Assembly: GCA_902805635.1 (NCBI GenBank)
Contig: CADCTC010000253.1
Location: 1 to 34,228, forward strand
Source of the DNA: an uncultured Chloroflexota bacterium
GTDB lineage: Bacteria > Chloroflexota > UBA11872 > UBA12225
Direction: 5' to 3'
DNA: 34,228 bases
Positions 6,724 to 16,894 of this stretch are shown in pieces. The position numbers and the translations under genes are program-made. Positions within the stretch are counted from its first letter, which is position 1; every line of letters begins with the position of its first letter. Under the pieces are notes generated by a model. That model saw only the letters and a program-made list of their open reading frames with translations, was not told where the DNA came from and ran no database searches.

Positions 6724-9700
6724 ATGCGCCTCTCTGGATTAGTCCCTCTCCTCGAAGACCTGCCCGAGTTCCGCCGGCTCGCCGAAGCCGCGCGCCTGGC
6801 CGAGCCGCCGCCCGTAACTGTGGCGGGCCACCTGCCGCCGCCCGCGGCGCAGGCGATCGTGCGCGAGGCCGCCAAGCCCTACATCGTCGCCGGCCTGCAA
6901 GCGCGCTCGCGGCGCCCGCTCGTCATCGTTGCCACAGATGGCACACGCGCCCAGGAGTGGTACCAGGACCTGCTGACCTGGTCCGGCGCCCCTGACCGTA
7001 TCCTGCTCTTCCCCGGCTTCGACGCGCTGCCTTTCGAGCAGCTCCCCAGCGTCCCTGAAGTCGTCTCCGCCCGCGTCGGCGCCCTCATCGAGCTCACCGG
7101 CGACGGTGCCGCAATCAGGTCAGTTCCTACCCCCGCCTCCGGCGCCGACGAGCCTCCCCTCCCCGCTGGTGGGGGAGGGGCCGGGGGAGAGGAGATCTCT
7201 CCCTATGTCGTCGTCACCTCCGTCCAGGCGCTGCTCTTTGGCCTGCCGCCAGTGGAAGAGTTCGGCCACCGCGTGCTCTCGCTACGGCCCGGCAAGCGCG
7301 TCAACCTGAACACGCTCGTCCACCACCTCGCGGCCAACGGCTACGAGCGTGCCGGCCTGGTGGAAGTGCCCGGCTCGTTCAGCCAGCGTGGCGGCATCGT
7401 GGATATCTTCCCGCCGCTCGCTGAGTACCCCGTCCGGCTGGAGTTCTTCGGCGACGAGATCGAGAGCATCCGCTCCTTCGACCCGTCCACCCAACGCTCC
7501 ACGCTGGACGTACAGCACTTCCTGCTCGCCCCGGCCACCGAGTTCGCCCTGTGGCGCGCCGCCGAGGCCGCCGCCGAGCTGCGCACGCTGGACTGGTCAC
7601 GGCTGCGCCAGGAGGTGCGCGAGGAATGGGACTGGCAGCTGCGCGACCTGGAAGCCGGCGCCTACTTCTCCGAGCTGCCCTTCTACGCCGGGTTCCTCTC
7701 GCCCCAGCCGGCCACGCTGCTCGACTACCTGCCTGACGCGCTCTTGCTGCTCGACGAGCCGCACGCGCTGGCCAACCAGCTGCAAGACCTGCACGACCAG
7801 GCCGAAGAGCTGCGCGGCAAGTTCACCGAGTCGGGCTCCATCCCACCGGACTTCCGCTCCCCCTACCTCACGCGCGACGCCCTCCTGGAGCGGCTGGGCC
7901 AGGCGCGCACCCTCCAACTCAGCTACCGCCCAGCAGAAGTTTCGGCGATCGATGCGTTTGACGGAAAAACGCTGCCGCCCGACGGCCCATCGTCTGAACC
8001 TTCCGGCGTCATCCCCTTCGCCTCCTTCGACATGGCCCCCACCTACGGTGGGCGCATCAAAGAGGTGGTGGACAACACGCGTCGCCGCCAGGGCGAGCGC
8101 CAGCGGGTGGTGATGGTGACGCTGCAGTCAGGGCGCCTTGCGGAGCTGTACGCCGACAGGGGCGTTTCTTTCCAACCGCGCGACACGCTGGAGCGCGCCC
8201 CGGAGCGCGGCACGCTCAGCGTGGTGCACGGGCAGCTGGGAGAGGGCTGGTCCAACCCGGCGCTGGGCGTCTTCTTGCTGACCGATACCGAGATCTTCGG
8301 CTGGGCCAAGCCGCGGCGCGTCATCCGCCGGCGGCGTATCGCGCGCGAGTCGTTCCTCTCAGAGCTGAAGCCCGGCGACTTCGTCGTGCACATCGAGCAC
8401 GGCATCGCGCAGTTCCAGGGACTGGTCCGCCGCCGCGCGGCCGACGGCGAGCGCGAGTACCTCCTGCTCCAGTTCCAGGGCAGCGACCGTGTGTACGTGC
8501 CCACCGACCAGCTGGATCGGGTGGACCGCTACATCGGCATGGGCGACAACACCCCTGCCCTCTCCAAGCTGGGCGGCGCCGACTGGGACCGCGCCAAGAA
8601 GCGCGTCAAAGCGTCGGTGGCCGAGCAGGCCAAGGCGCTGCTGGAGCTCTACTCCGCGCGTGAGACCGCCACCGCCGACGCCCTTTCACCAGATGGCGAG
8701 TGGCAGCGTGAGGTCGAGGAGTCGTTCCCCTACGTGGAGACGCCCGACCAGCTGCAGGCCATCGCCGACGTCAAGGCCGACCTGGAAAAAGAGAAGCCGA
8801 TGGACCGCCTGGTGGTGGGCGACGTCGGTTTTGGAAAGACCGAGGTGGCGCTGCGCGCTGCCTTCAAGGCGGTGCAAGACGGCAAGCAGGTGGCCGTGCT
8901 GGTCCCCACCACCGTGCTCGCGCTGCAGCACTTCCGCACCTTCCAGCAGCGCATGCAGGCCTACCCCATCAACGTTGAGCTGCTCTCGCGCTTCCGCACG
9001 CCGAAGGAGCAAGAGGGCGTCATCAAGGGCATCAAGGATGGCTCGGTGGACGTGGTGATCGCCACCCACCGCCTGCTCGCCAAGGAGATCGTCTTCAAGG
9101 ACCTGGGTCTGCTGGTGGTGGACGAGGAGCACCGCTTCGGCGTGATGCACAAGGAGCGCATCAAGCAGATTCGAGTTAACGTACACGTACTCACGCTCAC
9201 CGCTACCCCCATCCCGCGCACGCTGCACTCCAGCCTGGTGGGCCTGCGCGACATGAGCGTGATAGAGACGCCACCTGAGGCGCGCCTGCCGATCAAGACG
9301 TACGTCACCGGCGCCAATGACGACCTGGTCCGCGAGGCGATCCTGCGCGAGCTCGACCGCGGCGGCCAGGTCTTCTTCCTGCACAACCGCGTGCAGTCTA
9401 TCCAGCAGGTCACCAAGAAGCTCCAGCGCCTGGTGCCGGAGGCGGACTTCACCATTGGCCACGGCCAGATGGACGAGGACGCGCTGGAGAAGGTGATGGT
9501 CGAGTTCAGCCAGGGCTCGCACGACGTGCTGGTCTGCACCACCATCATCGAGTCCGGCCTGGACATCCCCAACGCTAACACCATCATCATCAGCGACGCG
9601 GGCAACTTCGGCTTGGCCCAGCTCTATCAGCTGCGCGGGCGCGTCGGCCGCGGCGGCAACCAGGCCTACGCCTACATGCTCTACGAGCCCAACCGGCGCC

Positions 9701-10401
9701 TGACCGAGGCCGCCGAGAAGCGCTTGCGCACCATCTTCGAGGCCAATGACCTCGGCGCCGGATTCAAGATCGCGATGAAAGATCTCGAGATCCGCGGCGC
9801 CGGCAACCTGCTCGGCCCGGAGCAGTCGGGCTTCATGAATACCGTGGGCTTCGACCTCTACATGCGCCTGCTCGCCGAAGCCGTGGACGAGCTGCGTGGC
9901 AAGCGCGTCATCCCAGAGTACGAGCTGGTGCTCGACCTCCCGCTGGGCGCCAACCTGCCCGACGACTACATCGGCGACCCCGACCTCAAGCTGCGCCTCT
10001 ACCGCCGCCTGGCCAACCTCACCGCCACCGATGAGGTGGACGAGGCGGAGCAGGAGTTCGCCGACCGTTTCGGCCCACTCCCGCAGCCGGTGCAGGACCT
10101 CTTCTACCTGCTGCGCGTCAAGATCCTCGCCAAGTCGCGCTTCCTCAAGGGCATCGAGACCCAGAACGCCGACCTAGTCATCAAGACCAGCCCCTTCGTC
10201 GTCTCAGACCGCCTGGCGCTCTACAAGGCATTCGGCACCAGCGCCGTGATCCGCCCCGGCACTATCCGCCTCCCCCGCCATCCCGACACCAAACGCTGGA
10301 AAGAAGACCTGCTCAAGCTCCTGTCCTGCCTGCGCATCGTGGAGGCAGCCAAGATCTCCGCACCTGCCACCGAGCAGCCCGTCGTTGCCGTGGCTGGGTA
10401 G
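6724..10401 (+). CDS. mfd: Transcription-repair coupling factor
   Basis: Mfd is a double-stranded-DNA translocase that removes RNA polymerase stalled at lesions and recruits UvrA. The 1225-residue protein has an N-terminal UvrB-like region (about 1-360), the CarD-like RNA-polymerase interaction domain (548-606), the Walker A motif GDVGFGKT (699-706), the DEEH box (800-803), motif III TATPIPRT, a QLRGRVGRG motif VI, and the C-terminal TRCF domain. It is about 75 residues longer than the E. coli protein. Part of the excess is a low-complexity Pro/Gly segment (about residues 136-161) encoded by a palindromic repeat inserted in frame inside the N-terminal module, between ALIELTGD and YVVVTSVQ. 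ATG 6724 is the only sensible start, 8 bases after pth. Confidence 0.97.
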   Translation: MRLSGLVPLLEDLPEFRRLAEAARLAEPPPVTVAGHLPPPAAQAIVREAAKPYIVAGLQARSRRPLVIVATDGTRAQEWYQDLLTWSGAPDRILLFPGFDALPFEQLPSVPEVVSARVGALIELTGDGAAIRSVPTPASGADEPPLPAGGGGAGGEEISPYVVVTSVQALLFGLPPVEEFGHRVLSLRPGKRVNLNTLVHHLAANGYERAGLVEVPGSFSQRGGIVDIFPPLAEYPVRLEFFGDEIESIRSFDPSTQRSTLDVQHFLLAPATEFALWRAAEAAAELRTLDWSRLRQEVREEWDWQLRDLEAGAYFSELPFYAGFLSPQPATLLDYLPDALLLLDEPHALANQLQDLHDQAEELRGKFTESGSIPPDFRSPYLTRDALLERLGQARTLQLSYRPAEVSAIDAFDGKTLPPDGPSSEPSGVIPFASFDMAPTYGGRIKEVVDNTRRRQGERQRVVMVTLQSGRLAELYADRGVSFQPRDTLERAPERGTLSVVHGQLGEGWSNPALGVFLLTDTEIFGWAKPRRVIRRRRIARESFLSELKPGDFVVHIEHGIAQFQGLVRRRAADGEREYLLLQFQGSDRVYVPTDQLDRVDRYIGMGDNTPALSKLGGADWDRAKKRVKASVAEQAKALLELYSARETATADALSPDGEWQREVEESFPYVETPDQLQAIADVKADLEKEKPMDRLVVGDVGFGKTEVALRAAFKAVQDGKQVAVLVPTTVLALQHFRTFQQRMQAYPINVELLSRFRTPKEQEGVIKGIKDGSVDVVIATHRLLAKEIVFKDLGLLVVDEEHRFGVMHKERIKQIRVNVHVLTLTATPIPRTLHSSLVGLRDMSVIETPPEARLPIKTYVTGANDDLVREAILRELDRGGQVFFLHNRVQSIQQVTKKLQRLVPEADFTIGHGQMDEDALEKVMVEFSQGSHDVLVCTTIIESGLDIPNANTIIISDAGNFGLAQLYQLRGRVGRGGNQAYAYMLYEPNRRLTEAAEKRLRTIFEANDLGAGFKIAMKDLEIRGAGNLLGPEQSGFMNTVGFDLYMRLLAEAVDELRGKRVIPEYELVLDLPLGANLPDDYIGDPDLKLRLYRRLANLTATDEVDEAEQEFADRFGPLPQPVQDLFYLLRVKILAKSRFLKGIETQNADLVIKTSPFVVSDRLALYKAFGTSAVIRPGTIRLPRHPDTKRWKEDLLKLLSCLRIVEAAKISAPATEQPVVAVAG
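7153..7194 (+). repeat. Palindromic repeat copy 1, in frame within mfd
   Basis: CCCCTCCCC (7156-7164) pairs with GGGGAGGGG (7172-7180) across the loop GCTGGTG, followed by the family tail CCGGGGGAGAGGAG. In the mfd frame it encodes PPLPAGGGGAGGEE. Its layout (C-rich palindrome, then CCnGGG..GAGG) matches the copies at 14441, 17781, 26405 and 29636. Confidence 0.7.
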
Positions 10402-10506
10402 CTGCGTGGGTCACGTTCGTCTCTTAAGCATCCAGTTCAACCAGGAGCTAATGGCGTGTCGTGCCGATTCGACCGGTATTCTTTTCACTGAAGGAGTGAC
10501 AGTCAT

Positions 10507-11874
10507 ATGGGAGAGATCAATCGCCTGACACGCCGCCGGCTGAGCGGCGGCGCTGCGACATTGGCGGGGGCCGTGGCGCTGGCGGCGTGTGGCGCGCCGG
10601 CTGCGACCGGCGGACAGGACGCGAGCAAGAGCAATGCGCCCGTCACCCTCAACTTCGCCACGCTCTACAAAGAGGATCCCAGCTGGAATCTCTCCAAGCA
10701 GCAGCTAGCTAAGTTCGAGGCCAAGTTCCCCAACGTCAAGGTCCAGCCTGACTGGATCACCGGCAACACCACCGATTACCTCAAGAAGGTCCAGACCTAC
10801 ATTGCCGCCGGGTCCCAGCCGGACGTGCTCTACATCCACTACCTCCAGACCTCCATCTTCGGCTCGCAGGGCACGCTGCTGGACCTGGCCAAGCACACCA
10901 GCCAGGACAAGGCGTTCAACGCTGGAGACCTGGTTAAGGGCGTTGCCGACCACTTCGCCTACAAGGACAAGCAGTACGGCGTGCCGTGGTACTCCGGCCC
11001 GCACACGCTGCTGTACAACAAGACGCTCTTCCAGAAGGGCGGCGTCAAGACGCCCGACGAGTACGAGAAGGAAGGCAAGTGGACCTGGGACACGCTGGGT
11101 GAGGTGGCCCAGAAGACCACCCGCGGCCAGGCGGGCAGCCCCGACCGCACCATCGGCCTGGCGCCCATCAGCAGCATCAACCGGCTGGGCCGCGTCGAGC
11201 GCCTGGTCTGGCAGAACGGCGGCGAGCTGTTCGACAAGGACAAGACACGCTCCATGTTTAGCTCGCCCGCGGCGCTCGGCGCCATGCAGTTCTGGGCCGA
11301 CTTGCACACTAAGGACCGCGTGGTCACCACCACGGACGAGCAGAGGCAGCTCATCGCCAGTGGCAGCGCCTTCCTCTCCGGCAAGGTCGCCATGGAATAC
11401 GGAATCGCGCGAGACGCCATGACCAGCCCGGTCGAAGCCGCGTCCAAGAACGGCTTCGAGCTGGGCCTCGTGCCGCTGCCCAAGGGCAAGGCCGGCCGCC
11501 AGAACATCGATGGCCCACAGGCTTACGGCGTCGGCGCCGCCACCAAGTCTCCCGACGCCGCCTGGCAGCTGGTGAAGTGGTGGGCCGAAGAGCCGATGCA
11601 GGCCGAGCGCCTGGAGCTCGGCGCCTCCGTGCCAGTCCGTACCTCCATGCAGAAGCACAAGTCGTTCACCGGCGCGCTGCGTCCGTTCGAAAGCCCGGCC
11701 ACGCTCGAGGAATCGACCAAGACCGTGCGCGCGCCCCACTCGCCCGCCAACCTGACCGACATCGAGACCATTCTAGGCGAGAACTGGACGGCCATCCTCT
11801 CCGGCAGCAAGTCCGTCAAAGACGCCATGGACGAGCTCCAGACCCAGGTCGACCGCCTGCTCAAGAGCAGCTAG
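10507..11874 (+). CDS. Extracellular solute-binding lipoprotein (sugar ABC transporter), orphan
   Basis: A second family-1 sugar-binding protein, 455 residues, with a strong ribosome-binding site (AAGGAG 10491-10496). The N-terminus has an arginine cluster (LTRRRLS), a hydrophobic run and a lipobox ending LAAC, so it is a lipoprotein, possibly Tat-exported. The mature chain shows the usual features: VTLNFATL, a VKVQPDWITGN strand, QPDVLYIH, and a lobe with LGLVPLPKGKAG. No permease or ATPase adjoins it: mfd lies upstream and a convergent gene downstream. It may feed the permeases encoded at 2-1854 or a distant pair. It is only moderately similar to the first binding protein, so a recent tandem duplication is unlikely. 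Confidence 0.92.
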   Translation: MGEINRLTRRRLSGGAATLAGAVALAACGAPAATGGQDASKSNAPVTLNFATLYKEDPSWNLSKQQLAKFEAKFPNVKVQPDWITGNTTDYLKKVQTYIAAGSQPDVLYIHYLQTSIFGSQGTLLDLAKHTSQDKAFNAGDLVKGVADHFAYKDKQYGVPWYSGPHTLLYNKTLFQKGGVKTPDEYEKEGKWTWDTLGEVAQKTTRGQAGSPDRTIGLAPISSINRLGRVERLVWQNGGELFDKDKTRSMFSSPAALGAMQFWADLHTKDRVVTTTDEQRQLIASGSAFLSGKVAMEYGIARDAMTSPVEAASKNGFELGLVPLPKGKAGRQNIDGPQAYGVGAATKSPDAAWQLVKWWAEEPMQAERLELGASVPVRTSMQKHKSFTGALRPFESPATLEESTKTVRAPHSPANLTDIETILGENWTAILSGSKSVKDAMDELQTQVDRLLKSS

Positions 11875-11903
11875 CGGCGACACTCGTTTGCCTGGCTGCT
11901 GAC

Positions 11904-12821
11904 CTATCCGCGGCCTTCGGCCAACGCCACGGCAATGCGCGCCGCCAGGCGCGCGTTGTTGCGGATGATCTGCTTGTTTACGCGCAGGCTCTCCCCGCCC
12001 GTCTCGCGCCGGAAGTAGTCCAGCAAGAACGGCGTGACCGCCTTCCCGCGGATACGACGCTGCTCAAGCGCCATCAGCGCCGCCACCAACACTTTGTCGT
12101 GCAGCTGCGGATCGAGCTGCTGACTTTCCGGGATGGGATTGGCGATGACCAGCGCGCTCCCTCCCGCGTTGACTACTTCCTGCGCCTGGATGATCTTCGC
12201 CACTTGTGCTTCGTCGTCCGCCTGCCAATCCAGCTCGTACTCTGAGTTGCTGACGTAGAACAGCGGGAAGCGGCGGGTGCGGAACCCAACTACTGGTACT
12301 CCTAGCGTCTCGAGCCGCTCCAGCGTCGCGCCCACGTCCAGGATCGACTTCACCCCCGCGCACACCACGCCAATTCGCGTGCGGGCTAGTGTCTCCAGGT
12401 CCCCGGACACGTCCCACGTCTCCGCCGCGCCGCGGTGCACGCCACCCAGCCCACCCGTGGCGAACAGTCGGATGCCCGCCTGTGCCGCTAGCGTTGCCGT
12501 GCCCGCCACCGTGGTCGCACCGTCCGCGCCCAGCGCCATCGCCACCGGCAGGTCGTGTGCGCTCAGCTTGGAGATGCCATCAGTCTCCGCTACACGCCGC
12601 AGCTGTTCGTCGTCCAGGCCGATACACGGCACGCCCCCTAGCACCGCGACGGTCGCCGGCGTCGCCCCCTCCTCACGCACGATCGCCTCCACCTCGCGTG
12701 CCAGCTCAAGGTTGTCCGGCCGGGGCAATCCATGCGCGATCAGCGTGCTCTCCAACGCTACCACCGCCCCACCCGCAGCCAGCGCGGCCGCTACGGCTTG
12801 TCGAACCAACACAGAGGTCAT
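11904..12821 (-). CDS. psuG: Pseudouridine-5'-phosphate glycosidase
   Basis: PsuG cleaves the C-C glycosidic bond of pseudouridine 5'-phosphate to uracil and ribose 5-phosphate. From ATG 12821 the protein is 305 residues, the normal family length; the longer open frame upstream overlaps the neighbouring hydrolase and has no family similarity. Family marks are [13 protein letters not shown] (with E24), [30 protein letters not shown] (D141) and CAGVKSILD (active-site Lys at 158). The start is 23 bases after the stop of the family-3 hydrolase, so the two are co-transcribed. The usual partner, the PfkB-type pseudouridine kinase PsuK, is not adjacent; a PfkB kinase at 32802 is 20 kb away and not clearly related in function. 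Confidence 0.94.
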   Translation of the reverse strand: MTSVLVRQAVAAALAAGGAVVALESTLIAHGLPRPDNLELAREVEAIVREEGATPATVAVLGGVPCIGLDDEQLRRVAETDGISKLSAHDLPVAMALGADGATTVAGTATLAAQAGIRLFATGGLGGVHRGAAETWDVSGDLETLARTRIGVVCAGVKSILDVGATLERLETLGVPVVGFRTRRFPLFYVSNSEYELDWQADDEAQVAKIIQAQEVVNAGGSALVIANPIPESQQLDPQLHDKVLVAALMALEQRRIRGKAVTPFLLDYFRRETGGESLRVNKQIIRNNARLAARIAVALAEGRG

Positions 12822-12844
12822 CGGGGAAGAAGGAACGGTCCCTC

Positions 12845-14413
12845 TCAAATTGTCACCGGCAGCGTACCAGGAGCGGGCGCCCCGAACAGGCACGCGGTAA
12901 CGGCGCGCACCGCCGCCGAAACGTCGCAGTACGCCGCCAGGCCCTCTCCGCCGACGGGCAGCAGGCGAAGGTCGTGCGGGTCGCGCAACGCCACCAGCAC
13001 ACATCGGGGGGCTGCCTGCCCCACCGCCGCTACCAGCGCCCGCTGCGCCTCTGATCGCCACGCGTTGCGCGTCGCAAGCACCACCACCTCTGCCGCGGCG
13101 GCCGCGCGGCGCGCATCGCCTAGCCGTTCTTCCAGCTGTCCCAGGTGCAGCCGTAGCTCCTGCGTCTGTGCCGCGTGGCGCCGCACCGTCGCAGCAAGCT
13201 GTCCGCGCATCCCAAGCGCGTCCTCCGCGCCGGTACGCGGGCCGGAATAGACTTCCACCACCAGGACCCGACTCTCCGGGCCTAGCGGCAGGATTCCTGG
13301 ACGGACTTCACCCGGCGGCTGCGGCGCCCGTGTAACCGCGGCCGCGGCTAGCTCATCCGCCACCTGGACGTGCTCGTCGCAGCCCACCACGTCCAGGTCC
13401 GGCTGAACAGTCTCCGAGAGCCTCAGCTTCAGCCGCAGCCCCCGCTCGGCGCTCTCGCGCACCTGCGCCTCAGTGAGTCTCCCGGTGTCTATAGCCGCCA
13501 TTAGTGCCGCGTGGATGTCTGCTGCTTCTGCAGGGCCGCCGGTGCTGCACACCACGTCCGCGCCCGCGATGACGGTGAGTACGCAGGCCTCCACCGTTCC
13601 CCACCGATCCGCCACGGCGCTCATGCCCATCGCGTCGCTAAAGACCACGCCCGTGAAGCCAAGCTCTTCGCGCAGCAGCCCGCGCAAGACGCGCGGCGAA
13701 AGCGTGGCGGGCAGGTCCGCATCCAGAGCGGGAAACACCACGTGCGCCGTCATCACCGCATCCACACCCGCCGCGACGGCCGCCGCAAACGGTGCCAGCT
13801 CCACGTTTCTCAGGCGTGCCAGGTCGTGCCGGATCGACGGCAGCGCCAGGTGTGAGTCAACGGCCGTGTCTCCGTGGCCGGGGAAGTGCTTGGCGCAGGC
13901 TGCCACACCGGCATCGTGGTACCCCTCTACCGCTGCCACGGCGTGCTCTGTCACCAGCCCCGGCGACTCGCCGAACGAGCGTGTGGCAATCACCGGGTTG
14001 GCCGCGTTGTTGTTCACGTCCACCACCGGCGCCAGGTTCAGGTCGATGCCTAACGCGCGCATCTCTGTGCCCACGGCTCGCGCCAGCGCGCGCGTAAGGT
14101 CCGGCCGCCGCGCTGCGCCGCACGCCATCGCACTCGGCGGATGCGTGGCCGGGGGAACCAGGCGCCAGACGTAGCCGCCCTCCAGGTCAGCCGAGACCAG
14201 CAGCGGCCGCGGCGCCGCCGCGCGCAACGCAGTGACAAGCTCGCGAAGCTGTGCAACCGACCGCACATTCCGCGAGAACAGGCACACGCCTCCTGCCCGG
14301 CCTGCGCGCAGCATCGCTTCAGTGCCCGCGTCGAGGTCAGTGCCTGGCAGCGCGGCCAGGATCAGCTGCCCTACCGCTGCCTCCAAGGTAAGCCCGTCCA
14401 TCTGCAGAGTCAC
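12845..14413 (-). CDS. Glycoside hydrolase family 3 protein (beta-N-acetylhexosaminidase, NagZ-like)
   Basis: Probable beta-N-acetylglucosaminidase acting on peptidoglycan or chitin-derived sugars. The 522-residue chain has the GH3 barrel with DLEGG (76-80), LNLAPVVDV (125-133), the NagZ-type KHFPGHGDT (175-183, a His-Asp pair used as acid/base), and the nucleophile D260 in FSDAMGM. Residues about 345-522 form an extra C-terminal domain, as in the two-domain Bacillus NagZ rather than the short E. coli enzyme. No signal peptide is evident, which suggests a cytoplasmic recycling role. The start may be GTG 14413 or ATG 14401. It heads a two-gene unit with psuG. Exact substrate is inferred from the motif. 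Confidence 0.88.
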   Translation of the reverse strand: MTLQMDGLTLEAAVGQLILAALPGTDLDAGTEAMLRAGRAGGVCLFSRNVRSVAQLRELVTALRAAAPRPLLVSADLEGGYVWRLVPPATHPPSAMACGAARRPDLTRALARAVGTEMRALGIDLNLAPVVDVNNNAANPVIATRSFGESPGLVTEHAVAAVEGYHDAGVAACAKHFPGHGDTAVDSHLALPSIRHDLARLRNVELAPFAAAVAAGVDAVMTAHVVFPALDADLPATLSPRVLRGLLREELGFTGVVFSDAMGMSAVADRWGTVEACVLTVIAGADVVCSTGGPAEAADIHAALMAAIDTGRLTEAQVRESAERGLRLKLRLSETVQPDLDVVGCDEHVQVADELAAAAVTRAPQPPGEVRPGILPLGPESRVLVVEVYSGPRTGAEDALGMRGQLAATVRRHAAQTQELRLHLGQLEERLGDARRAAAAAEVVVLATRNAWRSEAQRALVAAVGQAAPRCVLVALRDPHDLRLLPVGGEGLAAYCDVSAAVRAVTACLFGAPAPGTLPVTI

Positions 14414-14440
14414 CTAGTGTCCCGCCGCCGCCCCTCCTCG

Positions 14441-14487
14441 TGTCCCTCTCCTGTGGGAGAGGGACAGGCCGAAGGCCAGGGTGAGGT
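14441..14487 (+). repeat. Palindromic repeat copy 2, intergenic upstream of the GH3 gene
   Basis: GTCCCTCTCC (14442-14451) and GGAGAGGGAC (14456-14465) form a perfect 10-base-pair stem with loop TGTG, followed by AGGCCGAAGGCCAGGGTGAGG. This is the cleanest copy of the family. It lies in the divergent region between the GH3 gene and topA. Confidence 0.75.
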
Positions 14488-14549
14488 CCACCCCTCGGCC
14501 AATGGTACGCATCGCTGTGCTGTCGGGCCTACCCCCTGTCACCCTCTGC

Positions 14550-14600
14550 TATATTCGTTTGCGGGCCATTCGCTGGCCCGCTTGTTTGTCTGCTTTCCTT
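14550..14600 (+). promoter_or_regulatory. topA promoter -10 and leader hairpin
   Basis: TATATT (14550-14555) is a good -10 box; no clear -35 is seen. Six bases later GCGGGCC (14561-14567) pairs with GGCCCGC (14575-14581), followed by a T-rich run (TTGTTTGTCTG). The hairpin thus lies at about the first transcribed base and looks like an intrinsic terminator, perhaps an attenuator or a 5' stabiliser of topA mRNA. Confidence 0.45.
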
Positions 14601-14626
14601 AGATAGGTTCAGAATCGCAATACCTC

Positions 14627-16890
<2,264 letters not shown>

Positions 16891-16894
<4 letters not shown>

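Noticed and set aside
8686..9522. A minus-strand open frame of 278 codons inside mfd.
   Set aside because: Antisense of the conserved helicase motifs; composition follows from the codon bias of mfd.
10705..11739. A 344-codon minus-strand open frame opposite the second binding protein.
   Set aside because: Shadow frame; the plus strand has signal peptide, lipobox and family motifs.
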